This document shows positions 34,752 to 45,818 of a DNA stretch of 64,000 nucleotides, one piece after another (position 1 is the stretch's first letter; each line of letters begins with the position of its first letter). The notes beneath the pieces are model-generated. The model saw only the letters and a list, made by a program, of their open reading frames with translations, was not told where the DNA came from and searched no databases. The translations under genes were made by a program, and so were the position numbers. The stretch comes from Auriscalpium vulgare (Eukaryota > Basidiomycota > Agaricomycetes > Russulales > Auriscalpiaceae): positions 1 through 64,000 of the forward strand of contig JAHBBC010000033.1 in the NCBI GenBank assembly GCA_019915015.1, written 5' to 3'.

Positions 34752-36713
34752 ATGGACGGGCGACAATCGTCGCAGCGAGCGGACAAGGCCGCTACGCTAC
34801 AATGGCTATACGATCATATGACCAAGCAGGTCATTCACAAGACAGGGTGTCCAATTTGCCGTGCGTACTTCCTCCATGTGTCCGAAGCGATCTTGGTGGA
34901 GGACGCGTCGTACATCGCGGCAAGCAAGAAGCGCGAGGGCGCCAATCAGGACCACGAGAAGGAGATTCAGCGCCTAAAAGATAGGCTTCAACGGCGGGAA
35001 GATGAGATTGAGCGCTTGCGCGCACAATTGGCAGCACGACATGACCAACATGGGGACGACGCAATGTCGCTGGGAGAGGATCAACCCGCGCCTGGTGAAG
35101 GGCGGTCGAGCAGGAAGAGGCGTGCAGGCGAGCACGCTGAGGCACTGGCACCGTGTACGGAGACGCCGCGCGTAGCGGCAAGCGAGGCGCCTCGCCCCGC
35201 AACCGGCACGACCAGCGCTGTGGTACACGACCCTGGGCCAGCCGGAATACCGGCTGGAACGTCACAGGAACACGCCATGGGCTTTCCCGCGCAATTCACG
35301 GGTACGTACCCCGCGCAAGGTATGTACGCACCGGTGGGGATGTATGCGCATGGAAGTCAACCCGTCGTATGGCCGGACGGGACCACCTGGATGCCGAACG
35401 ACGGCGCGCAGCACGCAATGAGCGGCTGGGGTGGTGCAGCTAACTGGGCTGCTGATTGGAGGCCGAATACGTATACATCTGGCGCGCGCACCATGGAGAA
35501 CAATTGGGCGTCATCTTCTCGGGCGCCTGACTGGGCCAATCGGCCTTGGGACCCGCCGTACGATGGACCTGGACTGGTTCCCTGGCCGGAGCCACCGAAC
35601 GACCAGCGCGCGTTCCAGTACCAAGGGAACAGCGGCACTGCGCCGACCACGCCGAACCGGGGTCATACCATGCACCGCGGCATCCCGACCGGACCTGCGC
35701 GTGGCGGCTTCTCGCGCGGACGACCGGCAACGCGGGGTGTACCGCGGGCGCCGACGCAACCCGTCGCATCGTCGTCGCGCGCTACGTTGAATGCCGACGC
35801 CGAGATTGACGCCTTCCTCACCGACGAGGATGACGACGCCGACGCGCCGTCTTCTTCTTCAGGGGGGGGGACCAGCTCACAGCAGGTTATACCATTACAG
35901 GACGTTGAAGAAATTCGCCGGCTATTCGAGGAGGTCAAGACACCAGGGAATAGGAACGCGCTTCAGACGCTAGGGCGTTGGTATAAAGAAGCATGCGAAA
36001 CACCGCAGAGCGAACACGACGCTCGACATAGGCTACTGGTACGACACTATAAACGACCGCAATGGGCGGCAAGCGATGAATTAACGAAGAAACTCCCGCA
36101 ACCTTTCCTTGCGGACTCTGCCAAACGGTGGCACGCGTACTTCAAGCGATACCCGGGGTTCAAACGGCGTGGACTACATGGGGGCGCGAGCGTTGCGCCC
36201 ACAAATGACGTCCTGTCGTACCTGAGGATAGCGCGACTGGTGCACGATGGAGTCAAGGACGAATGGACCGAGCGTAAACGGGTACGCGATGAATTCGTTC
36301 TTGCAGCTGCGGCTATTGTGCAGACCGTGGACGGCTACCAACGACTTCGCGAGAAGTATGGGGTCACCATCAATCCCATCGGAGCGTCTCCGGACTTTGG
36401 GATCACGACGCCGGTAACGGAACAATCAGTCGTTGAGCACCTAACCCGAGCCGGCTTTGCGGATTACGAGGCAGAAACCTCGGGTCATTTCACACATGCG
36501 GTGCTAACCGACCCACGCTATGAGAACGGATCGCAAGGATCCATGGGAACGGGGTCGGAAGGCGACCCCAGCAATACTGGTACTCCTATCGTCGTCGACG
36601 AACCTGTCATAGCTGACGGAAGCCCAGCAGCTGGGAACCCACCATCCGTACCACTTGACGTGGCTATGAACGAGGGAGACGACAAACCACCATCCCCTGC
36701 ACCGAGCGCATGA
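34752..36713 (+). CDS. Extra ORF downstream of pol, 653 aa, coiled coil, unknown
   Basis: The frame opens upstream, but the first ATG is at 34,752. The N-terminal part has a single CPIC knuckle and a charged coiled coil (QRLKDRLQRREDEIERLRAQ). The middle is Gly/Pro/Asn/Trp-rich, low complexity and RNA-binding-like in look. A folded-looking domain spans about residues 385-600 (EEIRRLFEEVKTPGNR, RWHAYFKRYPGFKRRG, DVLSYLRIARLVHDGVKDEW). No signal peptide, membrane segment or envelope features are present, so it is not env despite its position. It is in the same frame as gag and pol. It may be a host-derived or second nucleic-acid-binding protein. Confidence 0.7.
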   Translation: MDGRQSSQRADKAATLQWLYDHMTKQVIHKTGCPICRAYFLHVSEAILVEDASYIAASKKREGANQDHEKEIQRLKDRLQRREDEIERLRAQLAARHDQHGDDAMSLGEDQPAPGEGRSSRKRRAGEHAEALAPCTETPRVAASEAPRPATGTTSAVVHDPGPAGIPAGTSQEHAMGFPAQFTGTYPAQGMYAPVGMYAHGSQPVVWPDGTTWMPNDGAQHAMSGWGGAANWAADWRPNTYTSGARTMENNWASSSRAPDWANRPWDPPYDGPGLVPWPEPPNDQRAFQYQGNSGTAPTTPNRGHTMHRGIPTGPARGGFSRGRPATRGVPRAPTQPVASSSRATLNADAEIDAFLTDEDDDADAPSSSSGGGTSSQQVIPLQDVEEIRRLFEEVKTPGNRNALQTLGRWYKEACETPQSEHDARHRLLVRHYKRPQWAASDELTKKLPQPFLADSAKRWHAYFKRYPGFKRRGLHGGASVAPTNDVLSYLRIARLVHDGVKDEWTERKRVRDEFVLAAAAIVQTVDGYQRLREKYGVTINPIGASPDFGITTPVTEQSVVEHLTRAGFADYEAETSGHFTHAVLTDPRYENGSQGSMGTGSEGDPSNTGTPIVVDEPVIADGSPAAGNPPSVPLDVAMNEGDDKPPSPAPSA

Positions 36714-36975
36714 ACACTCGCTGGCCTCGACGGCTATGTGCGAGGGCAGTAATTGCTACGTGCGTAAGGTACAGTATTTCTTATATTTAACCATCAACTA
36801 CGCTCTACTTCGAGCAAGGGGCATAAACTGCCCAGCGCACTGCGCGGTCTCATGGATGAACACATCAAATACCGCGTCGTAACGCGAAGGAGGCATAACC
36901 CTCATACGTCAGCAAGATCATCGGTGTTCAACCACCTCATCAATTCACCGCGGGGCCTTCTCTTGAGGGGGAGGG

Positions 36976-37167
36976 TGTAAGGCGGACGCCTTCCAGATGG
37001 ACTGAGGCTAGGGTTAGGAGAGGTTGAGGTTTATTTGTCAGCGAAGGGACGAAGCGCGAGCGAGCCCGAGAGTATGGGCAGCTCTTTCACACTTGTACTT
37101 ATCTCATCTTGGAACAAGACGGGGTATTGTGTACTTTGTGTGATCTAAGAGCGACAACACCCTTACA
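36976..37167 (+). repeat. 3' LTR of the Ty3/gypsy element
   Basis: 192 bp, identical to the 5' LTR as read. Preceded by the polypurine tract at about 36,966-36,975 and followed by the GTCCT target duplication. Confidence 0.92.
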
Positions 37168-37196
37168 GTCCTTGTGCGTGGAGCCGATCCTCAACA

Positions 37197-38560
37197 GACG
37201 ACATGTCGCGTCACTGAATAGGTGACCCCAACGCCCCCAGTTGCTCACTTGGACGGCTCTACGTTCCATCCAATCTCACGACATCTGTGACAAGTGGTTG
37301 GAACTCTGGTCCAAGCTTGCGAGCATTTGGAGAGACTAATCGGATGGTCGGAACACTGCTGTGCGATGCTGCGACTCTGAAATTGTGTGAATGTTGACTT
37401 GTCAAAAGTGCGAAAATTGGCGAACGATTGCCTCGTAGCGCAGAGCGAGGAGTATCAGGGCTACCCATGATGCCACAGATTGAACTTTAGATATGACTGA
37501 GACAGGTCAATCTTTCACTTGCATATCACTACCTTCAACACCATTCACTATTCTCAGTACATGCAGACTCTCTACTGCATTTCAAACTCACATCAAGTAG
37601 AGGTTGTAGCCGCAGCAAATGGATACTAACATTAACTACATAATGATATTCACAAACCATTAGAAATGGAATCGTACCTGCCGTGCTTAGCACCGGCCCA
37701 CTACCAGCAAGTTACGAAGAAGGGGCTCACCTTCGACAACAAGACCTCCTGCAGATCGAGCTCGCGCCACAAGCATTGCACTCCGAATTGGAACCAGGAG
37801 AATCCTAAATACGGGCCGGAGCACAGCTGCACTGGGGAATGTTGGCCAAGAATGAAATCGAACCGCCCAGATCCGTTACACGTGGATAAGCCCGAAGCAG
37901 CGCATAGAACGAGACATAGCCTGGTGACCCACTGGGCTGGCCATTGCGGTTCCACGTGTAGGTAAACACGGTTCAGAGGGCCCTGCCGCCGGACGGCGAT
38001 GTCGTAGTTCCAGCCGGTGGGAACCAGAAGGCGCGGTCAAAACTGACCGCTTACAATTAGGCTTGTCCAGAGTCGCGGTCAAGGCACGTTTGAGTTGAGA
38101 TAGGCAGTAGCATATGGTTTGATCTGCCGGGGTTGTTAGGCTGGACTGCTGGTCGACGCCGGTATGAGTAGGAGATACAGGAGAGGAGCCGTGAAGAGCG
38201 CACCAAATTTCCCCGTCGCTGCATCCGCCGCCACCTCTGTGCGCCATCCCCACACAGGCCAGCTATGCTCGTCCGCCTTTTACCTTCAGTTCAACTAGGG
38301 ACGCCGCATTCGTTCGCGAGAAGAAACGAATTCATTGAGCTCTGGGTATGCGCAGCTGATGCGAGGTCGGAGTCGCAGTTGGCTTGAGCAGCGGTCCCAT
38401 TGGCCAGGCTGAGCCAACTCCTTGTCATTTGTGACCCTCCTTGTTATGCATTCCGACAGCTGGACGGGGAGACGAGTCAATGGCTGCATTGAATCCTGAA
38501 TCTTGACGCAAGGAGGACGGCGGCGGTGGTGGATGGCATGCCGAGGACTTACCCGAGTAT
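37197..38560. other. Intergenic, nothing recognised
   Basis: About 1.36 kb of mixed composition after the nested elements. Open frames on both strands are short and show no domain, and no repeat boundary was seen. Confidence 0.3.
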
Positions 38561-38616
38561 ATGCGCCGAGTTGGGGACTGGCCGCGGGCCGTGCCGCGGC
38601 CCTGGGAACAAACCGT

Positions 38617-38640
38617 ATCTTATCCGGATAAGATAAGATT
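38617..38640 (+). promoter_or_regulatory. GATA-type upstream motif with 18-bp palindrome
   Basis: ATCTTATCCGGATAAGAT (38,617-38,634) is a perfect palindrome and runs into GATAAGATAAGAT. The GATAAGATAAGAT string recurs, on the minus strand, 208 and 223 bp upstream of the two minus-strand paralogues (47,703-47,715 and 49,140-49,152). Fungal GATA factors bind this core; control by one is inference. Confidence 0.5.
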
Positions 38641-38840
38641 CATTGACGAGCCGTTTCCGCTGGGACGACTCGAGCTCTTTCTCGACGGCCGCGGCCACCG
38701 TGTCTTTCCTCACATATATAACATGGAGCGCCTGTATGCGTGCTCGACGTGCGGGCCAGACTTTCTTTGTGATGGAGCGAAGGAAGCGCCCACAGGGCAT
38801 CGCGACCCAGCGGCTACAACCCCTTCTCCTTCTCGCCACC

Positions 38841-39443
38841 ATGTCCACCACCCTCAGCGCCCCAGCGGCTGCCTCATCCTCCTTTCCCAGCACCCTTGAG
38901 TCTCGCATCCTCGCTGCCTTTTCTTCCTCCATTACCGTCCTCTCCTACTGCGTCGTGCCCGTCCTCGCGGCATGCACCGGGTACAAACTCACGCTACTCG
39001 CCCTCCGACGCTATCGCCAGCGGTGGGTGAATAAGTGGATCTCTCTCTTCACCATCGCAGTCAACTTCGCCTGCGCGGCGGTCGCTTTACGTTTCATCCT
39101 AATAGGCCGCCGTCAGTCCGATCTCCTCTCTCCGCGGGTCGCCGCTAACGGAACAGCATGCAGGGGATTTCGTGAAAAACGCACTGTTCATGGCTTCTTC
39201 TTATGTCGGCTGCGGTATGCAGGTCGCGATTATCGTCAATGACGTTCGGGAGACGGTACGCCGGGTCTACTCTCATCACGCCAAATGCTGACAGTGCGCT
39301 CACAGCGAGCAGAGAGAGTGGAAAGTGAGCTCGATCAGGTTCTAGCAGGCGGCGGCGAGCGCGAACAGGAGATCGATGATCGTGAATTTGAGAAGGGCGA
39401 GAAGGACGAGCCCTCCGTTATGGATACGGCTGGGGTGGTCTAG
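38841..39443 (+). CDS. Three-TM membrane protein family, copy 1, 166 aa
   Basis: Exons 38841-39111, 39164-39255 and 39306-39443; introns of 52 and 50 nt have clear branch points (GCTAAC, GCTGAC) and phases agree. The ATG sits in CGCCACCATG. The protein has an Ala/Ser-rich N-terminus, LESRI, a first TM (VLSYCVVPVLAACTGY), the loop LALRRYRQRWVN shared by all copies, a second TM (FTIAVNFACAAVALRFIL), a third (LFMASSYVGCGMQVAIIV), and an acidic cytoplasmic-looking tail rich in EKGEK. The final exon's frame only appears after splicing at CTCACAG, which all four copies support. Function unknown. Confidence 0.7.
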
Positions 39444-39729
39444 TTAGAAGCGATATTTCGGTTTTGATAGCTCAGCAGTGAGCGATCCACTCTCTCCGCC
39501 TTCGTGCTCACCACTTCTTCAGTGCCATCAAGCTCATATTCTCTCTTTCGAAACTCTCGCAATACATTTACTTGATTACCCCTCGAGATCCTTGAAAGAT
39601 ACGATCGGCTCAAGGAACGAAACGAAAAGTCAAGACCTGCCTCAGCCATAGTGAAGACGGGGACCGGTGCCCGCGACGCTACGGATACGGAGCGCCTTGT
39701 GGGATTGATGTGCGCGCTCGTCGTGCGGC

Positions 39730-39795
39730 CAGACTATATTCGAGAACGGCGAGAAGGGCGAGCCCTCTATTCTGGACACGGCTGGGGAGGTCTAG
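39730..39795 (+). pseudogene. 3' remnant of another three-TM family copy
   Basis: The sequence reads GEKGEPSILDTAGEV and a stop, the last exon's end of the family, and is followed by the same ~110 bp of 3' flank found after copies 2, 3 and 4 (to about 39,910). Nothing upstream matches the earlier exons, so a fifth copy was here and was mostly deleted. Confidence 0.55.
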
Positions 39796-40051
39796 TTCAG
39801 GCAAGACGGCCGCAAGAGGCGCAGCGCGACGCGCGTGTACGCTCTAAGTGCAGTACAGTATGTGACATGTTCTGCATTCTTACTCACCATGCTGTGCCAG
39901 CTTGCTCGTTTTATGAAAACCTTGTCACCGGCTTAGCATTGACGTCCTTTCACATCATCAAGGGATTCAGAACTACGTCCACCAGACCAGCCCCGTGTTG
40001 CCTTACGCCCGCGCGAGCTCGCCAGAGGCTATTGCCCTTCTCCTCGCCACC

Positions 40052-40642
40052 ATGTCCACTGACACCCCCACCCCAGCCGCCGCCAGCCCCTCCTCTCCCA
40101 GCCCCCTCGAGTCCCGCATTGCCGCTACTCTCTTTCCCTCTATCTTGTTTGGCGTGGCCGTCCTCGCGGCGTGGGCTGGTTACAAACTCACGCTACTCGC
40201 ATTCCGGCGCTACCGCCAGCCGTGGGTGACTAAGTACCTCTCCATCGTCTCCTCCGCAGTCAACATCGTCTGCGCGGCAGTCGCTTACCATCTCGCCCCG
40301 AAAGGCATTCGTCCTCGTCAGTCCGCTCTGCCTCTCAGTTTTCCGCTGCGTGTCACCGCTAACTGAATATCATGCAGAGGGTTTTTGGAAGCACGCACTG
40401 ATGATAGTTCCCTTTGTCAACAGCGGCGTGGTGACCGCGGATATCGTCTTTGGCGTCCGGGAGACGGTGCGCCGGGTCTACTCTCTTCACGCCAAATTCT
40501 GACAGTGCGCTCACAGCGAGCAAAGAGGGCGGAAAGTGCGCTCGCTCAGGTGCCATCAGACGGCGGCGAGCGCAATGAGGAAAATGAGAAGGGCGAGAAG
40601 GGCGAGCCCTCTGTCTTGGATGCGTCTGGGGAGGTCTACTAG
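40052..40642 (+). CDS. Three-TM membrane protein family, copy 2
   Basis: Exons 40052-40316, 40378-40469 (approximate end) and about 40520-40642; intron 1 is 61 nt with GCTAACTG branch point, intron 2 about 50 nt ending CTCACAG. The product reads MSTDTPTPAAASP, LESRI, a TM (LFGVAVLAAWAGYKL), LAFRRYRQPWVTK, a second TM, then WKHALMIVPFVNSGVVTADIVFGV as third TM and a tail ending EKGEKGEPSVLDASGEVY. It lacks the GATA motif seen upstream of the other copies. About 270 bp of its 3' flank is duplicated after copy 3. Confidence 0.65.
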
Positions 40643-42244
40643 TTCGGATAAGACGACCGCGAGAGGCGCGGCGCGGTACGCGTGTACGCTCCATGCACAG
40701 TATGTGACATGTTTTGTATCTTTGATCACACTACCCGGTTGCTCATCCAGCCTGTTCAGCGGTTACGCCTTCCGCACCTTCATTTAGAAATACAGAAACA
40801 CACCGGCCAGCCCAGCCCGTGTTGCCTTCTGGCACGAGCTCGTCCAGCCTCCTCATCGTCCACCTCGCCCACGCTGGGTATCTCAGCCTAGAACTGAGAA
40901 GCTACCGACGCCACCTCTGTCGGAGGACCTGTTCGCTGGTGGCCCCGACGTGCAGGCCGTGTGGCATCTGCGCGTAGTCAAGCCCGGCCAGCTTCCGTGG
41001 ACATCGCCGCCGGGCCCTGCTGACGGGCCCTGTGTCGCTTCATGTGGCGCTGCGTGGTCCCTGGATCTGTAAACACAAATCCTCACTCGTGGACCTCCCG
41101 ACACGGCGACTCAATTCCTCCTCCTCGCGCTCTCTGTCTTATTGCTGCTCAGTTTCCTATACGCGCGGCGGCGGCGGATGTGCAGAACCTATGCGAGACA
41201 GTGGCGGAGCGTGCGAGTCACAGAGGAGCTGGAAGTCGGGCACTGTTGTGGATATGGCGTGCGTACGCGTGCGTGCGGAAGCGGAGGCAGGTGTAGCCAG
41301 CGATGGCTGTGAGCTCGAGGTGGATGGACAGAATGGTTCCGGTAGCAGACGATTTGTATCCGGCTATGTACCTCAACAAAAAGTTGTACGATGACTTAGC
41401 ATGACAATACCGAGCGGCCTCCGAATCCCTACACCGACGCACGAGTACTCCACCAATCCGCGGTTGCGGGACGGTGCTACTGCGTCTCATATGAGATTCT
41501 GGCCACAGTGGCGAGGAAGCGAGAGGACACACTGCAATCTTCAAGAGCATGACCCTGTAAATTGTCCTGTAGTATCAGTGATAGCGGGCTGTGCTCATCG
41601 ACTGGCAGCTGACCTTCAGAACGACATAAGTCATCCGTCTAATCAATGGCACATACACTTCCCACCATTGAGGCAGAAACTCGGAAATCTAGCTCCGTCA
41701 TGTTCTCGTGCGCACTGCGGAGGATACCATAGCGACGGCGAAACGAGTATGAAAAATATGAACTCTGTTCTCAACGACCGCATGCGGTACCAGATGACTG
41801 TTAGGCGTCCCTCCCCGTTGCAAGCCGTTTGAGCCACGTCGCGTACATACGTCTCCTGCGCCGGGCGTGATCATAATGATTCGTTCGTACTAGGTACACG
41901 CCGAGGGTACTACATGGAGGATTATGCATGTTTACTGTAAAATATGCTGTAAAATATGCGTGAAGAATAACGGTACCTATGCGGGATGTTAGATGCGAGC
42001 AGACAGTAGATCGAAGCCATATAGATGAAATAGCAAGACCAGAGCCTGTATACACGACGCGTCAAGGGGGTGGCGAGGGCAGCCGCCGGGCGAGATGACA
42101 GAGCGGCATGGTGGATTCTCCGTGGGCTGCAGAAACACCTAGAGGGGCAGACCGTCGGACGCTGGCGAGAAGCTTGCGGATGTGGAGCCTGGGCTCCAGT
42201 CGTAGGATAGAAACCCGCCGGAGCGGATCGCCGGCTGGGCGCCA
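40643..42244. other. Duplicated flank, then unassigned sequence
   Basis: 40,643-40,910 is homologous, in inverted orientation, to about 46,440-46,713. Beyond it, one frame at about 40,890-41,070 (PTPPLSEDLFAGGPDVQAVW) and, after a possible intron, a hydrophobic stretch (FLLLALSVLLLLSFLYARRR, about 41,115-41,175) hint at a single-pass membrane protein, but I could not close a gene model. 41,400-42,240 shows nothing. Confidence 0.35.
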
Positions 42245-44210
42245 TTAGATATGTACCGGCTCATCGAGATTCTGCGCAGACTGATGTCAGCCACACCGAC
42301 TCTCAACGTCGCGCACAGGACTCTTGATACTCACGAGCTTGAAGAGACTGCTAAGCTGGAAGACAATGAGTTCGGTGGGTGCGATATGAATGCAGATGCG
42401 ACGTACCACGGGCGTCTGAAAGTTCACCATTTCGAGGTCTGTCCTTCCTTTGCGATCAAGACTGCGCGTGTACTTGTGCAGCACCATCGAGTTCTCATGC
42501 AGTTTGTATCTGTAAGAGAATATCAGCGAGATGCGCAGGACGGCGGCGCACGGGCGACGCACCCGATCGTGCTCATCAGTTCACGGTAGGACGCGCGCGG
42601 GTTCTTCGCTGCAGCACCACAGAGCCGATCAGCAGTCGTTTCAACAGCACAACAATCGGCCTACCCAAGAACGCACAGGCGATCTTCGTGAGCGTCTGCC
42701 CGCCCTCGAACGCCTGCTGCGCGTCCGTGCACGCAGCGAAGGACACCGCGGTGGGCAGGTACGCGCGCTGCAACACGTCGAGCGCGCAGCTCCCGTCGCA
42801 CATGTCCTGCGTCGGCGACCCGCAGCGCTGGATGTCCGCGCCGAACAGCGAGCGCAGCATGCGCACGCGTGAGAACATGCCCGGGAGCGAGTCGACGTGG
42901 GCGGGGACGGGCGCGGCGAACGAAGTGTCGACGGACAGCTTCATGCGCTGGCGGCGGCGTGGCGGGTCGGTGATGTTGCGGACGGCCTCGGGGACAGGGA
43001 TGATGCGGGATACTGTGGGCGCACCCATGAGCTGCGGCGCCCGGTTGAACCCGGCGCAAGACTTACGGGGATCGCCAAGCTTTGCGTAGCGGCGGGCTAT
43101 GGGCGTGGTTCAGGCGCGGTGAAGAGGGTAGTGAGGGTGTAGGTACTTACATACAGCCGCGCGCAAGGTATGCTGCACACGGTAGCCCCTCGATACCCAT
43201 GGGAAGTAGATCTGGTTACACTTGTAGTGCGGCAGATCGAGCATGGTGCCGGAATGACAAGAGTCGAGGAAGGCCTACGGGTTGCGGTCAGCACGGGCCG
43301 GCGGACCGGTAGATCCCGACGCACGGTGAAAAAGCAGCCAGCGGGGAGCGGGTTGATGAGCATGGCTTTGAGATCCTGGCGAGAGCGGTTATCAGCTGCA
43401 GGCCCTGTGATAGAGGCGACGACGACGAACATTGTCCACGATGCGCTTCCCATCGCATGTGAGGAGAACTGCAATTGTGGTCAGGACGCGATGCTTCGAG
43501 ACAGGAAGCGTACATGCCTTCATCCTGGTTGTCCTCTTCGAGGTTGGGTACTTCCGTCGTATTCTGCTGGTCAGAGTGCCCCGAAACTGGTGCAGGGAGA
43601 TGAGCGGGCGGATTATAGTGCAAAATTGAAGCGTACATGTGAATACGAACTGGTCCGTAGGCAGCGCGTCTTTGACAAAGTTCTGCATCTCCCGGAGCTG
43701 ACGACAAATCATTAGCATGAGCGCACATACTGCAGCGCACTGCGACGTACGAGGTTCTCCCTTGTTGGCCGCAGCCTATCTGGGATGTCGGGACGGTCCA
43801 TCATGACGACGATGTCCTCCATCGAGTATTTGTACGTCTCTGCGATGGTGGAAGCTGTCAGCTCGTGATCATGAGCATACAAAGGGCAACGCACCTGTGA
43901 GCAGTTTGGTCCAGAGCTCGACATCCTCCCAAGGGCCGATAAGCGCCTCTAGGCCCTCGATGCCAGGATTCACGACAGCGACCAGCAGGGCACGGCGCCT
44001 CGGTCCTCTTTGGGGGCGGGGGCCTCCCCTGGCGACGAGGGCGGTTGGCTTAGGCAAGCTGACGGGTACGACCATGGGACTGCACTTCGCGTCGTTGCGG
44101 ATGCTGGGGGAGAGTAGGGCTTCCTCCTCGTCGTCATCGTCGCGCTGAAGCTGGATGCGAGGGCGGATGGGCAGGCATTGCCCGAAGACACGTCGGATGA
44201 AGTTGGCCAT
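42245..44210 (-). CDS. Type-I metacaspase (caspase-like cysteine protease)
   Basis: About twelve exons: 44210-43895, 43854-43751, 43697-43637, 43586-43518, 43468-43431, 43375-43325, 43274-~43151, ~43095-42665, 42608-42563, 42509-42407, 42355-42335, 42280-42245. Order of motifs: YKYSMEDIVVMMD and RPTRENL, the catalytic-His block FSGHSDQQ, LLTCDGKRIVDN, LINPLPAGCFFTAFLDSCHSGT with the catalytic Cys, LPHYKCNQIYFPW, then LTKIACAFL...NPRASYRELM and the typical end LSSLFKL plus a short final exon. Metacaspases are Ca-dependent Arg/Lys-specific proteases of the cytosol linked to stress and cell death. The N-terminal ~60 residues are acidic/Pro-rich, short for type I. The exon 7-8 join is unresolved in frame. 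Exon 4-5 needs a GC-AG intron. Confidence 0.8.
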
Positions 44211-44258
44211 TGGGGTACCTTTCGAAAGGTAGATAGCCTTTGACCATGGTGGCTCGCG

Positions 44259-44266
44259 TATATATA
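44259..44266 (-). promoter_or_regulatory. TATA box of the metacaspase gene
   Basis: TATATATA about 49-56 bp upstream of the metacaspase ATG at 44,210. Confidence 0.5.
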
Positions 44267-44329
44267 CGAATGAGGATAAGGAACAATCGGCAGCGCATCC
44301 ATATGCGATGTCAGAGGATGGCGGACTGA

Positions 44330-45760
44330 TGGCGGTGCGCACCCAAGTGCGAACAGCGAGGCGCCCGACTCTTCAACACGAACGCGCTGCCCGAATAGTC
44401 CTTTTCTTCGTATCACTTCATCGCATTTCTTTTGAGCCCACATCCACATTCAGAATTGACCTTGCAGAGCCTTGCAGTAGCTCGATGAAGAGCATTCACT
44501 CTAGGCACAAGGACTTGCCCTGAGCTGCAGGCGCTGGAAGCCGAACGGGGGCACGTATCGCCGGCCGAAGGCGCCTCCCATAAATACACCCCTGGGGACA
44601 CGCACGGTGGAATCAATACCGGCGGATTCGATAAACGTCGACCCTGACCGCGCAAAGAAGGCTAGATGAGAGGGGAAGCTCGGGGCGATGGCTGGCTGAG
44701 CCTCGAGGCGCGGGGAAGGTGCGTCACCCGGCAGGAGCTGTATATGCAGCTGACGAACAGCTACTCGCCACCATCTAGAGTACCGCCAGAACCCCAATCA
44801 AGTGCAGGTTGATCGTCGTCTCAGATGTGGGCCTGGAGGATCGAGGACGTTCTCATCCTCTGCGGTCAGTGATCTCGGCCGCGCTCTGGTACGTGCTCTT
44901 GGCTCACGAGAGTTACCGTATGACTTACATGAAGTACTTACTTTTCGTCTCCACAGGCGACGTCAATGTGCTCTATGCAGAAGGCAAAGATCATATGTGC
45001 GTGCCTTCCCATGTTTGTGTGGCATCTTCTGCAGACCTCTGACCTCGGCACGTTTCTCGCCCAGCTACATCGCGACGGAATGGATTTCCGAATACTCTTC
45101 TGCTTCTCATCGGCTGGGGCTACGCCTCGCCGTCCGGACCCCCAGGACCGCGATCTCACACGCGGACGGTGTACGCCGAGTGTCTCTTCCGTCGCAGTGC
45201 CCATCGCCAGGTGGCGAGGCGATCCAGGTTTGAGAACGCCACGCATATACTGTACAGCCCGTCTTAACGCTCGTGCCTCTATCCCTTTCTAGGCGCGCTC
45301 TACTTCGGGCTGATCCACGTGTAGAGAATGTGTGCGGGGCATTTTTGTCTCGGACGCCGATGCTCGGTCTAACTGTGCTCTTGCCCGCGGTCCTTGCTTC
45401 TCGGCAGGCCATGCTCTAGTGCCAATCTGTGTGTGTGGCGTGCGATTTCGATGATTTCGAAGGTGCGCTGCTTCTTGTGCATCTGGATAGCTCTCATTTA
45501 TTCCTACTACAGAGGCGCCCTTTTAATCATTCACCGAGGTCTTTGGCACCAGCGCAAGGTTAGGTGTGCGTGTTGTTTTCACCCTTCGTATGTGGTTGTT
45601 TCGTAGCTCGTGTCGGACGCTCAGGCGCACAGCCCGCATCGTCAGTGGCGTCCTTCACCGACACCGAGATCCGTTCACCTCAGGAACAGCCTGCCGGGCT
45701 GTGCTCTTTGGCAGAGACGCGCTGCATCGCACAGCCACTCAAATACGACATCGTTTCGAC
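44330..45760. other. Unassigned stretch with possible gene remnants
   Basis: A minus-strand frame (44,501-44,797) reads LAFFARSGSTFIESAGIDST and GGAFGRRYVPPFGF, which looks protein-like, and a plus-strand frame at about 44,970-45,236 followed by a GTTTGA...TTCTAG intron (45,237-45,293) and GALYFGLIHV with stop. I could not assemble either or name a family; they may be decayed genes. Confidence 0.3.
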
Positions 45761-45762
45761 GC

Positions 45763-45769
45763 TATATAA
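45763..45769 (+). promoter_or_regulatory. TATA box of the small gene at 45.8 kb
   Basis: TATATAA, 39-56 bp upstream of the two candidate start codons (45,808 and 45,819). Confidence 0.45.
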
Positions 45770-45818
45770 CCCCACGGGGCGTCCGCAAACCGCCAAACTG
45801 ACCGCACATGCGCCTCAG

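Larger units (their letters stand above)
27258..37167 (+). mobile_element. Ty3/gypsy chromovirus LTR retrotransposon, 9.9 kb, young
   Basis: Two 192-bp LTRs (27,258-27,449 and 36,976-37,167) look identical base for base and the element is flanked by GTCCT (27,253-27,257 and 37,168-37,172). It sits inside the LTR of the TRIM-like element. Internal order is gag with protease, RT-RNase H-integrase with chromodomain, then an extra ORF. A purine tract GAGGGGGAGGG directly precedes the 3' LTR. No tRNA-complementary primer site was found after the 5' LTR. Identical LTRs and long open frames suggest a recent, possibly active copy. Confidence 0.93.
26190..37196. mobile_element. Non-autonomous LTR element (TRIM-like), split by a nested insertion
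   Basis: The 5' LTR is 26,190-26,405 and the 3' LTR is 27,066-27,257 plus 37,173-37,196 after removing the nested element and its repeated GTCCT. Both LTRs are 216 bp, start TGTTGGAATA, end CTCAACA and differ at one base that I can see (ACCCAGCG versus ACCCGGCG). The flanking 5-bp target duplication GACGA is present at 26,185-26,189 and 37,197-37,201. The internal region (26,406-27,065) is only 660 bp and shows no gag or pol, so it must have moved in trans. The LTR termini resemble copia-type elements; no tRNA primer site is obvious. Confidence 0.85.

Noticed and set aside
34752..36713. Envelope gene behind pol
   Set aside because: No signal peptide, no transmembrane segment, no cleavage site; low-complexity and coiled-coil instead.
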